DNA from: Bacteroidales bacterium
GTDB lineage: Bacteria > Bacteroidota > Bacteroidia > Bacteroidales > JAAUTT01
DNA length: 39,174 nucleotides
Assembly (NCBI GenBank): GCA_025361285.1
Contig: JANYAP010000174.1
Coordinates: 1 to 39,174 of the forward strand
Direction: 5' to 3'
Shown here: one piece after another, positions 8,739-17,824 of the stretch
Layout of the letters: every line of letters begins with the position of its first letter
Position numbering within the stretch: position 1 is the first letter of the stretch
Program-made: the position numbers and the translations under genes
Notes under the pieces: generated by a model
The model's database searches: none
What the model was told of the DNA's origin: nothing
Seen by the model: only the letters and a program-made list of their open reading frames with translations

Positions 8739-10688
8739 ATGCTGCATAATCGATATATTAAATTAATTATCATACTGTTAGCCGTTTTCACGGTATCGTA
8801 TTTTGGCGGTCGAAATTACGTTCTCAATAAGCTATTGCACAGATTGACAGCAAAAGCCGAACAAAACTTTCGTCTAAAAACTGAATATTCCAAGGCTGGC
8901 TTTGTAGGATTTAAGACTTTATATATAAGCAATTTAACTCTTGTTTCCGAAACCAACGATACTATTATTAGTGTCGATTCGTTATTGGCAACGCCAAAAC
9001 TGTTACCACTTCTTTTTGGCAGGAAAAGACTTTCGAAACTATTTGTAAATAACGCAAATGCAAGTTTCAACGTACAACTTCTGCGGCAATTTAAAAATAG
9101 GTTCAAAACATCGCCCATCGACACCACAATACAACCTAAAACAGCCAGCTATGCTAATATCTTAAATTCGATGCAAGGCCTGTTGTTTAGAGTCTTTCCT
9201 AACGAAATTACCATACTAAATTCGGGTATTACATACAAACGCGACAACATTTTTGCATCGGTTTATTGCGAAAACTTCTCGTATTATAAAAGTAAGTTTA
9301 TTGGCAATCTTCTTTTATCCGATAACTCATTTACAGAACGATGCATGGTGCAAGGCGTACTCGATAATAGCAATAGGGACATTACAGCTACAGTAAACCA
9401 CTCGAACACCGACATTGTAAAATTGCCTTATATTGGGCCACGGTGGCATGCCCTGTTTGGCTTCGACACGGTTCACTTTTCGGCAAATTTCGAAGAAATA
9501 GACGATAACAACCTCAATATTAAAGGAATCGCCTCGGCAACACATCTTACACTTCAACATAAACGCATAGGAATTGATTCGATGGTAACAGATTATGCTC
9601 AAATAGATTTCGACTTTCACGTAGGTGCTAAGTTTATTGAGCTCGACAGCATATCGCAGGTGCATATTAATAAATTCTCGTTCTCGCCTTATGCGAAGTT
9701 CGAAAAGGATACTGCTAAAAAGCTTACACTTGGGTTCATGTATAAAGAATTCGACGCCAACGAGTTATTCGAATCGTTGCCAAGAGGCTTTTTTACTAAT
9801 TTCGACGGCATAAAAACCGAAGGAAGGCTTGCTTACCAAATGTTTACATCGGTGGACTTTAGTTTGCCCGATAGCGTTAAATTCGTATCTAAGCTCGAAA
9901 ACAAAGGCTTTAAGATAAGAAAGTACGGCGTAACCGATTTTCGAGTTATGAATGGCGCATTCGTTCAGGAAGTATTTGATAACGACCGCTTTGTTAAATC
10001 GATACTAGTAAGCCCAAACAACCCTGATTTTGTGCCGCTAAATCAGATTTCGAACTATTTAAAATCGTGTATTTTAACCGCCGAAGATGGTGATTTCTTT
10101 TATCACCGCGGTTTTAACGAACGGGCTTTTAGGGAATCGATAGCTACAAATCTTAAAGAACATAGGTTTGCCCGAGGCGGAAGTACTATTTCGATGCAAC
10201 TTGTTAAAAATGTGTTTCTTAGCAGAAATAAAACTATTTCACGCAAAGTAGAAGAAGCCTTAATTGTTTGGTTGATTGAAAACCAACGACTTACATCGAA
10301 AGAGCGTATGTTCGAAGTTTATCTTAATATAATAGAATGGGCACCAGGAATTTACGGCATAAAACCTGCGTCGAAGTTTTATTTTAATAAATTACCATCG
10401 GCACTTACTTTATCCGAAAGTATATATTTATCGAGCCTAGTGCCGCGCCCTAAAGCATTTCGCTATACATTTGTAACAAATGGCGTATTACGCGACTATT
10501 TTAAGGGGTATTATAAATTGCTGAGCAGTATAATGTTACGCAGAAACCAAATTACTCCAACTGACACTATAAATTTAAGCCCAAATATTCAATTAGTTGG
10601 CGATGCAAAGAATTTTCTTGCAAAGCCCGACACTATTGCAGTTGAGGATTCGCTGTATTTTGCCAATCCAATTCCTGAGCCAATATAA
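8739..10688 (+). CDS. GT51 peptidoglycan transglycosylase with large AsmA-like N-terminal region
   Basis: A 649-residue protein. One membrane segment (about residues 8-25) is followed by roughly 400 residues of beta-rich, periplasmic-looking sequence resembling AsmA/DUF748-type domains. Next comes a GT51 transglycosylase domain (about 430-600). The first GT51 motif is visible as E449-D-G-D-F-F-Y-H456-R-G, with the catalytic Glu at 449. The second, GGSTISMQLVKN, and the EVYLNIIEWAPGIYGI block are also intact. GT51 enzymes polymerise lipid II into glycan strands. No penicillin-binding transpeptidase domain follows, so it is monofunctional, but far longer than ordinary MtgA (about 240 residues). 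The N-terminal half is the unusual part. The next gene starts 9 bp downstream, suggesting an operon. Confidence 0.88.
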   Translation: MLHNRYIKLIIILLAVFTVSYFGGRNYVLNKLLHRLTAKAEQNFRLKTEYSKAGFVGFKTLYISNLTLVSETNDTIISVDSLLATPKLLPLLFGRKRLSKLFVNNANASFNVQLLRQFKNRFKTSPIDTTIQPKTASYANILNSMQGLLFRVFPNEITILNSGITYKRDNIFASVYCENFSYYKSKFIGNLLLSDNSFTERCMVQGVLDNSNRDITATVNHSNTDIVKLPYIGPRWHALFGFDTVHFSANFEEIDDNNLNIKGIASATHLTLQHKRIGIDSMVTDYAQIDFDFHVGAKFIELDSISQVHINKFSFSPYAKFEKDTAKKLTLGFMYKEFDANELFESLPRGFFTNFDGIKTEGRLAYQMFTSVDFSLPDSVKFVSKLENKGFKIRKYGVTDFRVMNGAFVQEVFDNDRFVKSILVSPNNPDFVPLNQISNYLKSCILTAEDGDFFYHRGFNERAFRESIATNLKEHRFARGGSTISMQLVKNVFLSRNKTISRKVEEALIVWLIENQRLTSKERMFEVYLNIIEWAPGIYGIKPASKFYFNKLPSALTLSESIYLSSLVPRPKAFRYTFVTNGVLRDYFKGYYKLLSSIMLRRNQITPTDTINLSPNIQLVGDAKNFLAKPDTIAVEDSLYFANPIPEPI

Positions 10689-10697
10689 AATTACAAA

Positions 10698-11453
10698 ATG
10701 AAAAAACAACCCATAAGTGCCGTTATTATTACTTTTAACTGTGGCGAGATACTTAAAAAAACATTACAATCGGTATCGTGGTGCGATGAAATACTTATTG
10801 TTGACTCGGGCAGCACCGACCAAACACTCGAAATATGCCAGCAACATAACTGCACCATTCACCACCGTACTTTCGATGGATATGGAACTCAGAAGCAATA
10901 TGCCGTTAATTGGGCTAAAAACCATTGGATACTTTCCATTGATGGCGATGAGGTGATTACCAAAGAATTAAAAGCCGAAATTGAAAATCGATTATCCACC
11001 GAAACTGTTCATTATAAAGGTTTTTACATTCCTATTACTTTGGTATTTTTCAACCGGGTTTTTAATTATGGTAACGAAAACAAGAAGTTGCACTTACGCC
11101 TATTTAATCGAAATTTCGGAAACTTTAATGAAGTAACTGTTCATGAGTCGATTATAATAACGGGTGAAACTTGCAAACTAAGAAACGAAATACTACATTA
11201 TAGCTATTTGAACGTTCATCATTATTTCGAGAAATTCAACAAATACACCACGTTTTTTGTTAATGATGCATCGAAAAAATGTAAAAAAGCTAACTTGTTG
11301 AAAATTACGATAAGGCTTCCGTTCGATTTTATAAAATATTACTTCCTGAACAGAAATTTTTTAAATGGATATGCAGGGTTTGTATGGTCGGTATTTTCGT
11401 CGTGGTATTCTTTCGTAAAATATATTAAACTGTTTGAATATCAAAAGAAATAG
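10698..11453 (+). CDS. Family 2 glycosyltransferase (LPS-core WaaE/LgtF-like)
   Basis: A 251-residue GT-A-fold transferase. ISAVIITFNCG is the nucleotide-sugar-binding first strand. DSGSTD (36-41) is followed by a metal-binding D82-G-D-E85. The size and the tract GYGTQKQYAVNWAKN match the WaaE/LgtF-type branch, which adds hexoses or heptoses to lipopolysaccharide core. A hydrophobic C-terminus (about 223-247, rich in Phe, Tyr and Trp) would hold it on the inner face of the membrane. It starts 9 bp after the transglycosylase and is followed 1 bp after its stop by the deacetylase, so the three are probably co-transcribed for envelope glycan work. Donor and acceptor sugars cannot be predicted. 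Confidence 0.87.
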   Translation: MKKQPISAVIITFNCGEILKKTLQSVSWCDEILIVDSGSTDQTLEICQQHNCTIHHRTFDGYGTQKQYAVNWAKNHWILSIDGDEVITKELKAEIENRLSTETVHYKGFYIPITLVFFNRVFNYGNENKKLHLRLFNRNFGNFNEVTVHESIIITGETCKLRNEILHYSYLNVHHYFEKFNKYTTFFVNDASKKCKKANLLKITIRLPFDFIKYYFLNRNFLNGYAGFVWSVFSSWYSFVKYIKLFEYQKK

Positions 11454-11454
11454 T

Positions 11455-12249
11455 ATGCTTTTACCTCTTCTTTTTATTGCGTTTTTAGTTGCTTTATTAG
11501 TATTTTTAGCTGTCCAATACAGTATTTTTATTCCTGAGGTTAAAGGAATTGCGATACTTATGTATCATCAAGTTAATCCACTAGTTAATAATCGGTTATG
11601 TATCGATCCCGAAAAACTTGAGCAACAGTTTCGATATTTAATTGATAACGGATACACATGCCATATGCTTGAAAATATGCTTGATAGCACTACAGTATTC
11701 CCTAAGCGCTCATTTATTTTAACTTTCGACGATGGCTATGTAAATAATCTTGAATATCTATATCCTTTACTTATTAAGTATAACTTGCATGCAACCATTA
11801 TGTTGCCAGTTAAATTTCTTGGTAAAGAAAACGAATGGGACGGAAGCGGCGAAAAAATAATGAGCATCGAACAGCTTAAATCGATGGATAGTAAATATAT
11901 AAGTTTTGGACTGCATACATATAGTCATCAGCATCTTAGAAATGCGTCAACAGAAACAGTGCAATCAGAAATTCAAGAGTCGATAATGGTTTTACGACGG
12001 AATAACTTGCAGTTTCTACCAGTTTTGGCATACCCTTATGGAGGCTTCCCCCGCGAAAAGGAGCAAATGGTTAGTTTCTTTAATATCTTGAATAATAATA
12101 ATATAGAGTTAGGCTTACGCATTGGCAATCGTATTAACAAATGGCCAATTTCAAATAAATTTCTTGTAAAGCGCATCGATATTAGAGGCATCGATACCTT
12201 TTGGGAGTTTAAAACCAAGGTAAAAAAGGGACGAGTAAAAATGTTTTGA
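11455..12249 (+). CDS. Membrane-anchored polysaccharide deacetylase (CE4/NodB fold)
   Basis: A 264-residue protein with an N-terminal membrane anchor (about residues 2-22) and a NodB-homology domain facing the periplasm. The first motif is T90-F-D-D-G94, with the catalytic and metal Asp pair. H154 and H158 in LHTYSHQHL supply the zinc His pair of motif 2, and AYPYGGF gives the third motif. These enzymes remove N- or O-acetyl groups from glycans. I chose the ATG at 11455. A TTG at 11434 is in frame, but it would overlap the upstream gene and put charged residues before the anchor. It completes the transglycosylase-glycosyltransferase-deacetylase unit. Its substrate could be peptidoglycan, LPS or an exopolysaccharide. 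Confidence 0.87.
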   Translation: MLLPLLFIAFLVALLVFLAVQYSIFIPEVKGIAILMYHQVNPLVNNRLCIDPEKLEQQFRYLIDNGYTCHMLENMLDSTTVFPKRSFILTFDDGYVNNLEYLYPLLIKYNLHATIMLPVKFLGKENEWDGSGEKIMSIEQLKSMDSKYISFGLHTYSHQHLRNASTETVQSEIQESIMVLRRNNLQFLPVLAYPYGGFPREKEQMVSFFNILNNNNIELGLRIGNRINKWPISNKFLVKRIDIRGIDTFWEFKTKVKKGRVKMF

Positions 12250-12431
12250 GCATTACCAATATAGCATCGTTTAATGTTTTTTATACTTTAATGAACGTTT
12301 TAAGTCGCATTATTATTAAACATATACTTTATTATCGATTTTCTACGAAATCTTCTTTATAATTATACATTTTCGGTATAATATCATTATAAATTAACTA
12401 AAAAGTACTATATAAGTCATTATCGACTCGT

Positions 12432-12439
12432 TACTTTTG
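12432..12439 (+). promoter_or_regulatory. Bacteroidota -7 box (TACTTTTG) before the first ceramidase-family gene
   Basis: An exact TAnnTTTG match, 50 bases before the ATG at 12490, in an AT-rich 240-bp gap. No -33 TTTG is seen at the expected distance. The paralogous gene downstream has its own box in a similar place. Confidence 0.45.
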
Positions 12440-12489
12440 AATCACTTAGTTTTTAAGTAAAATAGATATAAACTTAATTTTCATTTATT

Positions 12490-13929
12490 ATGAATAAGGT
12501 GATTAGTACAACATTACTATTTTCGTTTGCTGTTGCACTGTTTTATTCGTGTTCAAGTGGCGATGGGAAAAAAGAGGCGGGATCTATAATGATTGGTATT
12601 GCCGAAGTAAACTATACACCTAGGGTTGGTTTTGATTTAGCAGGTAATTATCGCGGAAACGATTATGCATCGCGTGGTATTCACGATTCGCTTTTTTGCA
12701 GAGCAATTGTTGCATCTAATGGAATTGAAAAGGCTGCTATTGTAACTATTGATATTTGTTTTTTAAAGAAAAATGCGGTGAATTTTATGCGTGCAAACAT
12801 TGCCGCAAAAACCGACATAAAGCCCGAAAACATAATGATTACCTGTTCGCATACACATAGTGGACCAAAACCTATAATTGACGATGCCGAAGGTAAAGAT
12901 GTTGAAGCTAAAGCATTCCTATTAAAGGCTTCTACGGCTGCAATTATAGCTAATGAACGCCTAAAACCAACAACAATTGCCGTTGGTAAAAGCACCGAGA
13001 ACCGTATATCGCACAACCGCCGTATTAAATGCAAAGACGGTTCAACGCACATGTGCTGGGAAAAGTACGAGCCAGGTTTTGCCATCGGTCCGCTTGGTCC
13101 TATCGATCCCGAGGTTATTACAATGTCGTTTACACAGGATGGCAAGCAAGTAGGAGCATTGGTTAATTTTGCGTGCCACGCTACTACACTAACCGGTAAT
13201 AATTGGTTGTATTCAGCTGATTATCCTGGATATATGGTTGAGACTTTAAAAAAACTTAAGGGGAAAGATTATATGCCAATGTTTATAAATGGCGTTAGTG
13301 GCAATCTTACTCAGGTTGATTATCGAGTTGGTTTCCCCGATACCTATCAAGAATGTCAGCGTATTGGTTATATGTTAGGAGTTGCCGCTGCCGCTGCCAT
13401 AAATAACGAACAGGTTATTAGCGGCAATGAAATTGCTGTTTCGCGCGAGATGGTACCACTTAGCAACCTAGATATTACGGACGAGCAATTTGAATGGGCT
13501 CAAATGATAATAAAAAAAGTAGAGAAAGAAGGTATGCCACCAATTCAAGCCAACGGTATCCCCGATGCTGCTTATGCTAAAAATTGGATTTCGATGAGAG
13601 CTAAACAGGATCTGGTAGACAGCCTCGAACTTATGGTTGTTCGTATTGGCGATATTGCTATTGTAGGTTTTCCCGGTGAAATGTTTACCGAGTTCGGTTT
13701 AGATATTAAAGCAAAATCGGCCTTCAAGAATACTATTGTTGCCGGAATAACCAACGATTCAAGAGCCTATTTCCCTACCAAAGTTTCGTTTACCGAAGGT
13801 CTTAAAGGTTTTACCCCTATGATTAAAGGCTACGAAACAACACCTGGTTCAACTTATTTCGACATTGGTTCTGGCGAAAAATTATCGGAATCTGCTTTAA
13901 ATCAATTAAAAAAGCTATTTAATAAATAA
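12490..13929 (+). CDS. Ceramidase-family hydrolase lipoprotein, copy 1
   Basis: A 479-residue protein matching the N-terminal catalytic domain of neutral/alkaline non-lysosomal ceramidases, which are zinc amidases that cleave N-acyl bonds. The C-terminal immunoglobulin-like domain of true ceramidases (about 650-750 residues) is missing. A signal peptide ends in LFYSC (Cys21) followed by SSGDG, which fits a Bacteroidota surface lipoprotein, though the lipobox is atypical. Zinc-site residues are visible as H121-T-H123-SGP and H230 in NFACHATTLTG, plus ADYPG at 243-247. Where characterised ceramidases have the catalytic Ser in G-N-L-S-P-N or G-D-V-S-P-N, this protein reads G271-N-L-T274-Q. An N-acyl amide of a sugar or lipid is a likelier guess than ceramide itself. 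Confidence 0.8.
   Translation: MNKVISTTLLFSFAVALFYSCSSGDGKKEAGSIMIGIAEVNYTPRVGFDLAGNYRGNDYASRGIHDSLFCRAIVASNGIEKAAIVTIDICFLKKNAVNFMRANIAAKTDIKPENIMITCSHTHSGPKPIIDDAEGKDVEAKAFLLKASTAAIIANERLKPTTIAVGKSTENRISHNRRIKCKDGSTHMCWEKYEPGFAIGPLGPIDPEVITMSFTQDGKQVGALVNFACHATTLTGNNWLYSADYPGYMVETLKKLKGKDYMPMFINGVSGNLTQVDYRVGFPDTYQECQRIGYMLGVAAAAAINNEQVISGNEIAVSREMVPLSNLDITDEQFEWAQMIIKKVEKEGMPPIQANGIPDAAYAKNWISMRAKQDLVDSLELMVVRIGDIAIVGFPGEMFTEFGLDIKAKSAFKNTIVAGITNDSRAYFPTKVSFTEGLKGFTPMIKGYETTPGSTYFDIGSGEKLSESALNQLKKLFNK
12510..12575 (+). repeat. 66-bp exact repeat shared with 14035-14100
   Basis: The signal-peptide coding stretch of ceramidase-family copy 1 is identical, base for base, to 14035-14100 in copy 2, although the codons on either side have diverged at synonymous sites. 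Confidence 0.85.
12955..13085 (+). repeat. 131-bp near-identical tract shared with 14465-14595
   Basis: This stretch in copy 1 matches copy 2 with one difference (A at 13035, G in copy 2). It encodes the segment around the conserved ENRISHNRRIKC sequence. Flanking regions differ at many third positions, so the two genes are mosaic in identity. Confidence 0.85.
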
Positions 13930-13971
13930 CTCTAAAGCGTTCGTCTGAATTTACTCATGCCGAATTATCGA

Positions 13972-13979
13972 TACCTTTG
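13972..13979 (+). promoter_or_regulatory. Bacteroidota -7 box (TACCTTTG) before the second ceramidase-family gene
   Basis: An exact TAnnTTTG match, 35 bases before the ATG at 14015, inside the 85-bp gap between the tandem paralogues. The second copy may therefore be transcribed on its own. Confidence 0.45.
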
Positions 13980-14014
13980 AATACTATTTTGTATTAACTT
14001 AAATCTTTTATAAA

Positions 14015-15439
14015 ATGAATAAGCTTATTAGTAGAACATTACTATTTTCGTTTGCTGTTGCACTGTTTTATTCGTGTTCAAGTGGCGATGGGAAAAAAGA
14101 AGCTGGATTGCTAATGATTGGTATTGCCGAAGTTAACTACACTCCGCCAATAGGAACTGATTTGGAAGGAAATTACCGCGGAAGCGATTATGCATCGCGT
14201 GGCGTACACGATTCGCTATTTTGCAGAGCAATTGTTGCATCAAATGGAATTGAAAAAGTAGCTATTTTAACTATCGACATTTGTTATTTAAAGAAAAACG
14301 CTGTAAACGCAATGCGAGCCAACATTACCGAAAAAACTGGTATTAAGGCCCAAAACATTATGGTTAGCTGCTCACATACACATAGCGGACCAAAAGCTGA
14401 GATTGAAGATTCCAAAGCCAAGGAATTTCTTTTAAAAGCATCGACCGCTGCAATTATAGCTAACGAACGCCTAAAACCAACAACAATTGCCGTTGGTAAA
14501 AGCACCGAGAACCGTATATCGCACAACCGCCGTATTAAATGCAAGGACGGTTCAACGCACATGTGCTGGGAAAAGTACGAGCCAGGTTTTGCCATTGGCC
14601 CGCTTGGCCCTATCGACCCCGAAGTTATTACAATGTCGTTTACACAAGATGGCAAACAAATAGGAGCATTGGTAAATTTTGCATGCCACGCCACAACACT
14701 TACTGGAAACAACTGGCTATATACAGCCGATTATCCAGGTTATATGGTCGAATCCATTAAAAAACTTAAGGGGAAAGATTATTTGGCAATGTTTATGAAT
14801 GGCACTTGCGGAAACATTACTCAAGTTGATTATCGCGTTGGTTTCCCCGATACATATCAGGAATGTCAACGCATTGGTTATATGCTTGGCGTTTCGGCTG
14901 TTGAAGCCATTAACAACGAACAGGTTATAGGAGGCAACGAAATAGCTGTTTCGCACGAAATGGTGCCAATTGGCTTACTCGACATTTCCGACGAGCAATT
15001 GGAATGGGCAAAAATGATAATGAAAAAGGTAGAAAAAGAAGGCATGCCACCTATTCAAGCCGACGGAATACCCGATGCTGTTTATGCAAAAGATTGGATT
15101 GAAATGCGCGCAAAACAAGATCAGATTGATAGCCTTGAAGTTATGGTTGTTCGTATTGGCGATGCTGCGTTTGTTGCCCTCCCAGGCGAAATGTTTACCG
15201 AATTTGGCTTATATATAAAAGAAAAATCGCCTTGTAAAAACACTATTGTTACCGGTTTAAGTAACGATAGTCGCGAATATTTCCCAACCAAAGTTGCGTT
15301 TACCGAAGGTTTACCAGGCTTTACACCAATGATAAAAGGTTACGAAACAACACCAGGTTCAACTCGTTACGATATTGGTGCAGGCGAAACATTATCGGAA
15401 TCGGCTTTAAATCAATTAAATAAACTTTTTTCCAAATAA
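14015..15439 (+). CDS. Ceramidase-family hydrolase lipoprotein, copy 2
   Basis: A 474-residue tandem paralogue of the gene upstream, with the same signal peptide and Cys21 start of the mature protein. It keeps H121-T-H123-SGP, H225 in NFACHATTLTG and TADYPG. The position of the ceramidase nucleophile is again Thr (T269 in GNITQ), and the residue before the glycine is Cys (NGTCGN) where copy 1 has Ser. It lacks a five-residue stretch after HTHSGP present in copy 1 and differs around TPPIGTDLEG, so the substrate pocket may differ. It probably acts at the cell surface or in the periplasm. Fully cytosolic enzymes follow, beginning 45 bp downstream with the aminotransferase. Confidence 0.8.
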   Translation: MNKLISRTLLFSFAVALFYSCSSGDGKKEAGLLMIGIAEVNYTPPIGTDLEGNYRGSDYASRGVHDSLFCRAIVASNGIEKVAILTIDICYLKKNAVNAMRANITEKTGIKAQNIMVSCSHTHSGPKAEIEDSKAKEFLLKASTAAIIANERLKPTTIAVGKSTENRISHNRRIKCKDGSTHMCWEKYEPGFAIGPLGPIDPEVITMSFTQDGKQIGALVNFACHATTLTGNNWLYTADYPGYMVESIKKLKGKDYLAMFMNGTCGNITQVDYRVGFPDTYQECQRIGYMLGVSAVEAINNEQVIGGNEIAVSHEMVPIGLLDISDEQLEWAKMIMKKVEKEGMPPIQADGIPDAVYAKDWIEMRAKQDQIDSLEVMVVRIGDAAFVALPGEMFTEFGLYIKEKSPCKNTIVTGLSNDSREYFPTKVAFTEGLPGFTPMIKGYETTPGSTRYDIGAGETLSESALNQLNKLFSK

Positions 15440-15484
15440 TTTATAATTCATAACTTATCATTCATAATTTATAATTCAATTAAT

Positions 15485-16759
15485 ATGTCAGAAAAATTAG
15501 CAATTCACGGAGGATCAAAAGCGGTAACACTTCCAAAAATCAATTGGCCACAGTTCGACGAAAACACTATCAAAGCAGTTGAAAATGTACTTCGTTCGGG
15601 TAAAGTAAACTACTGGACTGGTAACAAAGGGCAAGAGTTCGAGAAAAAATTTGCCGAATGGCAAGGTAGTAAATATGCAGTTAGCGTTGCAAATGGTACA
15701 GCTGCACTGCACGTTAGCTTGGTTGCTTTAGGAATAGGTCCCGGCGACGAAGTTATTGTTCCTAGCTACACATTCATCGCTACAAGCTTCTCGGTTCTTC
15801 AAGCTGGTGCAATTCCTCGTTTTGCCGATGTAAACCGCGACGACCACTGTATTAGCATCGAATCTGCTGAGAAACTTGTAAATTCGCGCACAAAAGCTAT
15901 TATGCCTGTTCACCTTTACGGAAACGTAGCAGATATGGACAAAGTAAACGCTTTTGCTAAAAAACACAACCTTTTTGTAATTGAAGACAACGCCGAAGCA
16001 TTTGGCGGTTCGTACAAAGGTAAAAAAACAGGTACTTTAGGTACAATTGCTGGTTGCAGTTTCTGCCAAAGCAAAACCTTTACAACGGGTGGCGAAGGAG
16101 GTATGATTACTACCGATGACGAAAACCTATTTTGGTTAGCTAAATCGTTTAAAGATCACGGATACGATGTTCGCGAGCGCTTAAACCTTTTGGAAATGGA
16201 ACAAAAACTTAACTACGTTCACAACATGGTTGGTTTTAACTTCCGTATGACCGAAATGCAAGCAGCAATGGGTATTTGCGAATTGGAGCGTTTCGACACT
16301 TGGAACATGCCACGTCGTAAAAAGAATGCTCATATTATTATGGATAAAGTAAAAGACTTGAAACAAGTACTTTATGCTCCAATTGACACAAAAGAGCGCG
16401 AAAACGGTTGGTTCGTAATGGCTTTCACACTCGATATCGAAAACATGAATTGCACTATCAAAGAATTTGTTGATGCTGCAGTTGCCGAAGGAGCTCCAGT
16501 TTGGAAAGTTTTCTGGCCACAATGCCACGCCGAGCAAGCATATCAAACCAAAAATGGTTTCGGTAAAGTTGGTTTTCCATTCAATTCTAAAGAATATACC
16601 GATCCGAAAAGTGTTGATTACTCGAACGTTGAAGTTCCTAATGCTAAATGGCACGAAGAACATACATTTACTTGTTTCGCTTACCCAACTTACACTCCCG
16701 AAAATTGCGAACAAATTGGCGATGCATTACGCAAGGTTATTTTAGCATTCTCTAAATAA
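15485..16759 (+). CDS. DegT/DnrJ/EryC1/StrS-family PLP sugar or cyclitol aminotransferase
   Basis: A 424-residue fold-type I PLP enzyme. The opening LAIHGGSKAV is typical of the branch that includes scyllo-inosose aminotransferases and sugar 3- or 4-aminotransferases. VANGTAALH binds the cofactor phosphate, D168 in IEDNAEA contacts the pyridine nitrogen, and K197 in CQSKTFTTGGEGG is the Schiff-base lysine. The family transfers an amino group between an amino acid and a keto-sugar or keto-cyclitol, and the reaction is reversible. The neighbouring Gfo/Idh dehydrogenase starts 8 bp later and could make or use the keto compound. An AT-rich leader with repeated ATAATTCATAA words precedes the start. 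Biosynthetic or catabolic direction cannot be decided from sequence. Confidence 0.9.
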   Translation: MSEKLAIHGGSKAVTLPKINWPQFDENTIKAVENVLRSGKVNYWTGNKGQEFEKKFAEWQGSKYAVSVANGTAALHVSLVALGIGPGDEVIVPSYTFIATSFSVLQAGAIPRFADVNRDDHCISIESAEKLVNSRTKAIMPVHLYGNVADMDKVNAFAKKHNLFVIEDNAEAFGGSYKGKKTGTLGTIAGCSFCQSKTFTTGGEGGMITTDDENLFWLAKSFKDHGYDVRERLNLLEMEQKLNYVHNMVGFNFRMTEMQAAMGICELERFDTWNMPRRKKNAHIIMDKVKDLKQVLYAPIDTKERENGWFVMAFTLDIENMNCTIKEFVDAAVAEGAPVWKVFWPQCHAEQAYQTKNGFGKVGFPFNSKEYTDPKSVDYSNVEVPNAKWHEEHTFTCFAYPTYTPENCEQIGDALRKVILAFSK

Positions 16760-16767
16760 TTTCAGTA

Positions 16768-17814
16768 ATGTCAGAAACCAAAATAAAATGGGGTGTTATC
16801 GGCTCAGGCGGTATTGCCCAACGCAGAACAATCCCCGAAGGGATTGTTCTTGCTAAAAATGCCCAATTAGTTGCAGTATTCGATGTTAACGCAGATGTGA
16901 ACAATGCCGTTGCAACAAAATTTAATGCAAAAGCAGTTAAAAGTATCGACGAATTATTGAAGTCCGATATCGACGCTGTATATATTGCTTCGCCAGTAAA
17001 CCTGCACCTCGAACACACTGTTGCTTGCGCGAAAGCAAAAAAACACGTTTTCTGCGAAAAGCCTCTTGGAATGACCGTTGCCGATGCCGAACAAATGATA
17101 AAAGTTTGTAAGCACGAAAGCGTTGTTTTAGGTACTGGTCTTATGATGCGCTTCTTAGCTCAACATCAGGCGGCTTTAAAGCTTATTAAAGACGGTAAAT
17201 TAGGTAAACCAGTTTATGGCAGGGCTCAATTATCGTGCTGGTATCCACCAATTCCAGGTGCATTCCGTCAGGATCCTGCATTAGGTGGCGGAGGTTCGCT
17301 TATGGATATGGGCAGCCATTGTATCGACTTGCTTGAGATGTTCTTCGGCGAAGTAGAATCAGTTAGCTGTTTCATTAACAACACTGTACACGCATACAAA
17401 TCGGAAGATAGCGCGGTAGTTTCGTTGAGATTTAAGAATGGAGCACTTGCCACCGTCGATTCGTATTTCTGCATTCCCGATAATAGTAGCAAGAATATTC
17501 TTGAACTTTATGGTTCAATGGGAAGCATTTTGGCTAAAGGTACTATCGGACAAGGTATTGCTGGCGAAATGACAGCATTTTTAGAAGGCGACACTGCTGG
17601 ATATGATGCTAATCAAGCACGAACTGCTGACAATGGATTAGTAATAAATCCCACTCCGGTTAATATGTATTTAGCTGAAATTGAAGAGTTTAGTAGTGCT
17701 TTGCTCGAAAAGCGTGAGCCAACGAACAGTGCTGCTATAGGCTTACAAAGCCAAAAAGTACTTACAGCTTGCTATCAATCGGCTAAAACCGGAAATATTG
17801 TAAAATTGGATTAA
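16768..17814 (+). CDS. Gfo/Idh/MocA-family NAD(P)-dependent oxidoreductase
   Basis: A 348-residue two-domain dehydrogenase. G12-S-G-G-I-A is the Rossmann dinucleotide loop, C96-E-K98-P carries the catalytic Lys, and GGGGSLMDMGSHCIDLL gives D180 and H184 of the active site. The family oxidises a ring hydroxyl of a sugar, sugar phosphate or inositol to a ketone, or the reverse. Pairing with the DegT aminotransferase immediately upstream (8-bp gap) resembles dehydrogenase/aminotransferase pairs such as those for kanosamine or amino-inositol chemistry, but that is an analogy only. The protein is cytosolic, without a Tat signal. The next gene follows after 10 bp. Confidence 0.9.
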   Translation: MSETKIKWGVIGSGGIAQRRTIPEGIVLAKNAQLVAVFDVNADVNNAVATKFNAKAVKSIDELLKSDIDAVYIASPVNLHLEHTVACAKAKKHVFCEKPLGMTVADAEQMIKVCKHESVVLGTGLMMRFLAQHQAALKLIKDGKLGKPVYGRAQLSCWYPPIPGAFRQDPALGGGGSLMDMGSHCIDLLEMFFGEVESVSCFINNTVHAYKSEDSAVVSLRFKNGALATVDSYFCIPDNSSKNILELYGSMGSILAKGTIGQGIAGEMTAFLEGDTAGYDANQARTADNGLVINPTPVNMYLAEIEEFSSALLEKREPTNSAAIGLQSQKVLTACYQSAKTGNIVKLD

Positions 17815-17824
17815 CTTTTTCTTT

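Noticed and set aside
11434-11454. TTG start for the deacetylase overlapping the glycosyltransferase
   Set aside because: The ATG at 11455 begins directly at the membrane anchor and avoids the overlap.
12240-12300. Possible terminator after the deacetylase gene
   Set aside because: GCATT/AATGT-type pairings are short and broken, and no clear stem precedes the T-run.
15440-15484. Repeated ATAATTCATAA words as an operator or CRISPR-like repeat
   Set aside because: They are too short and degenerate, and AT-rich slippage explains them.
16181-16714. 177-residue minus-strand frame opposite the aminotransferase
   Set aside because: It is the antisense shadow of a well-supported PLP enzyme; its Phe/Asn/Cys-rich composition is not protein-like.
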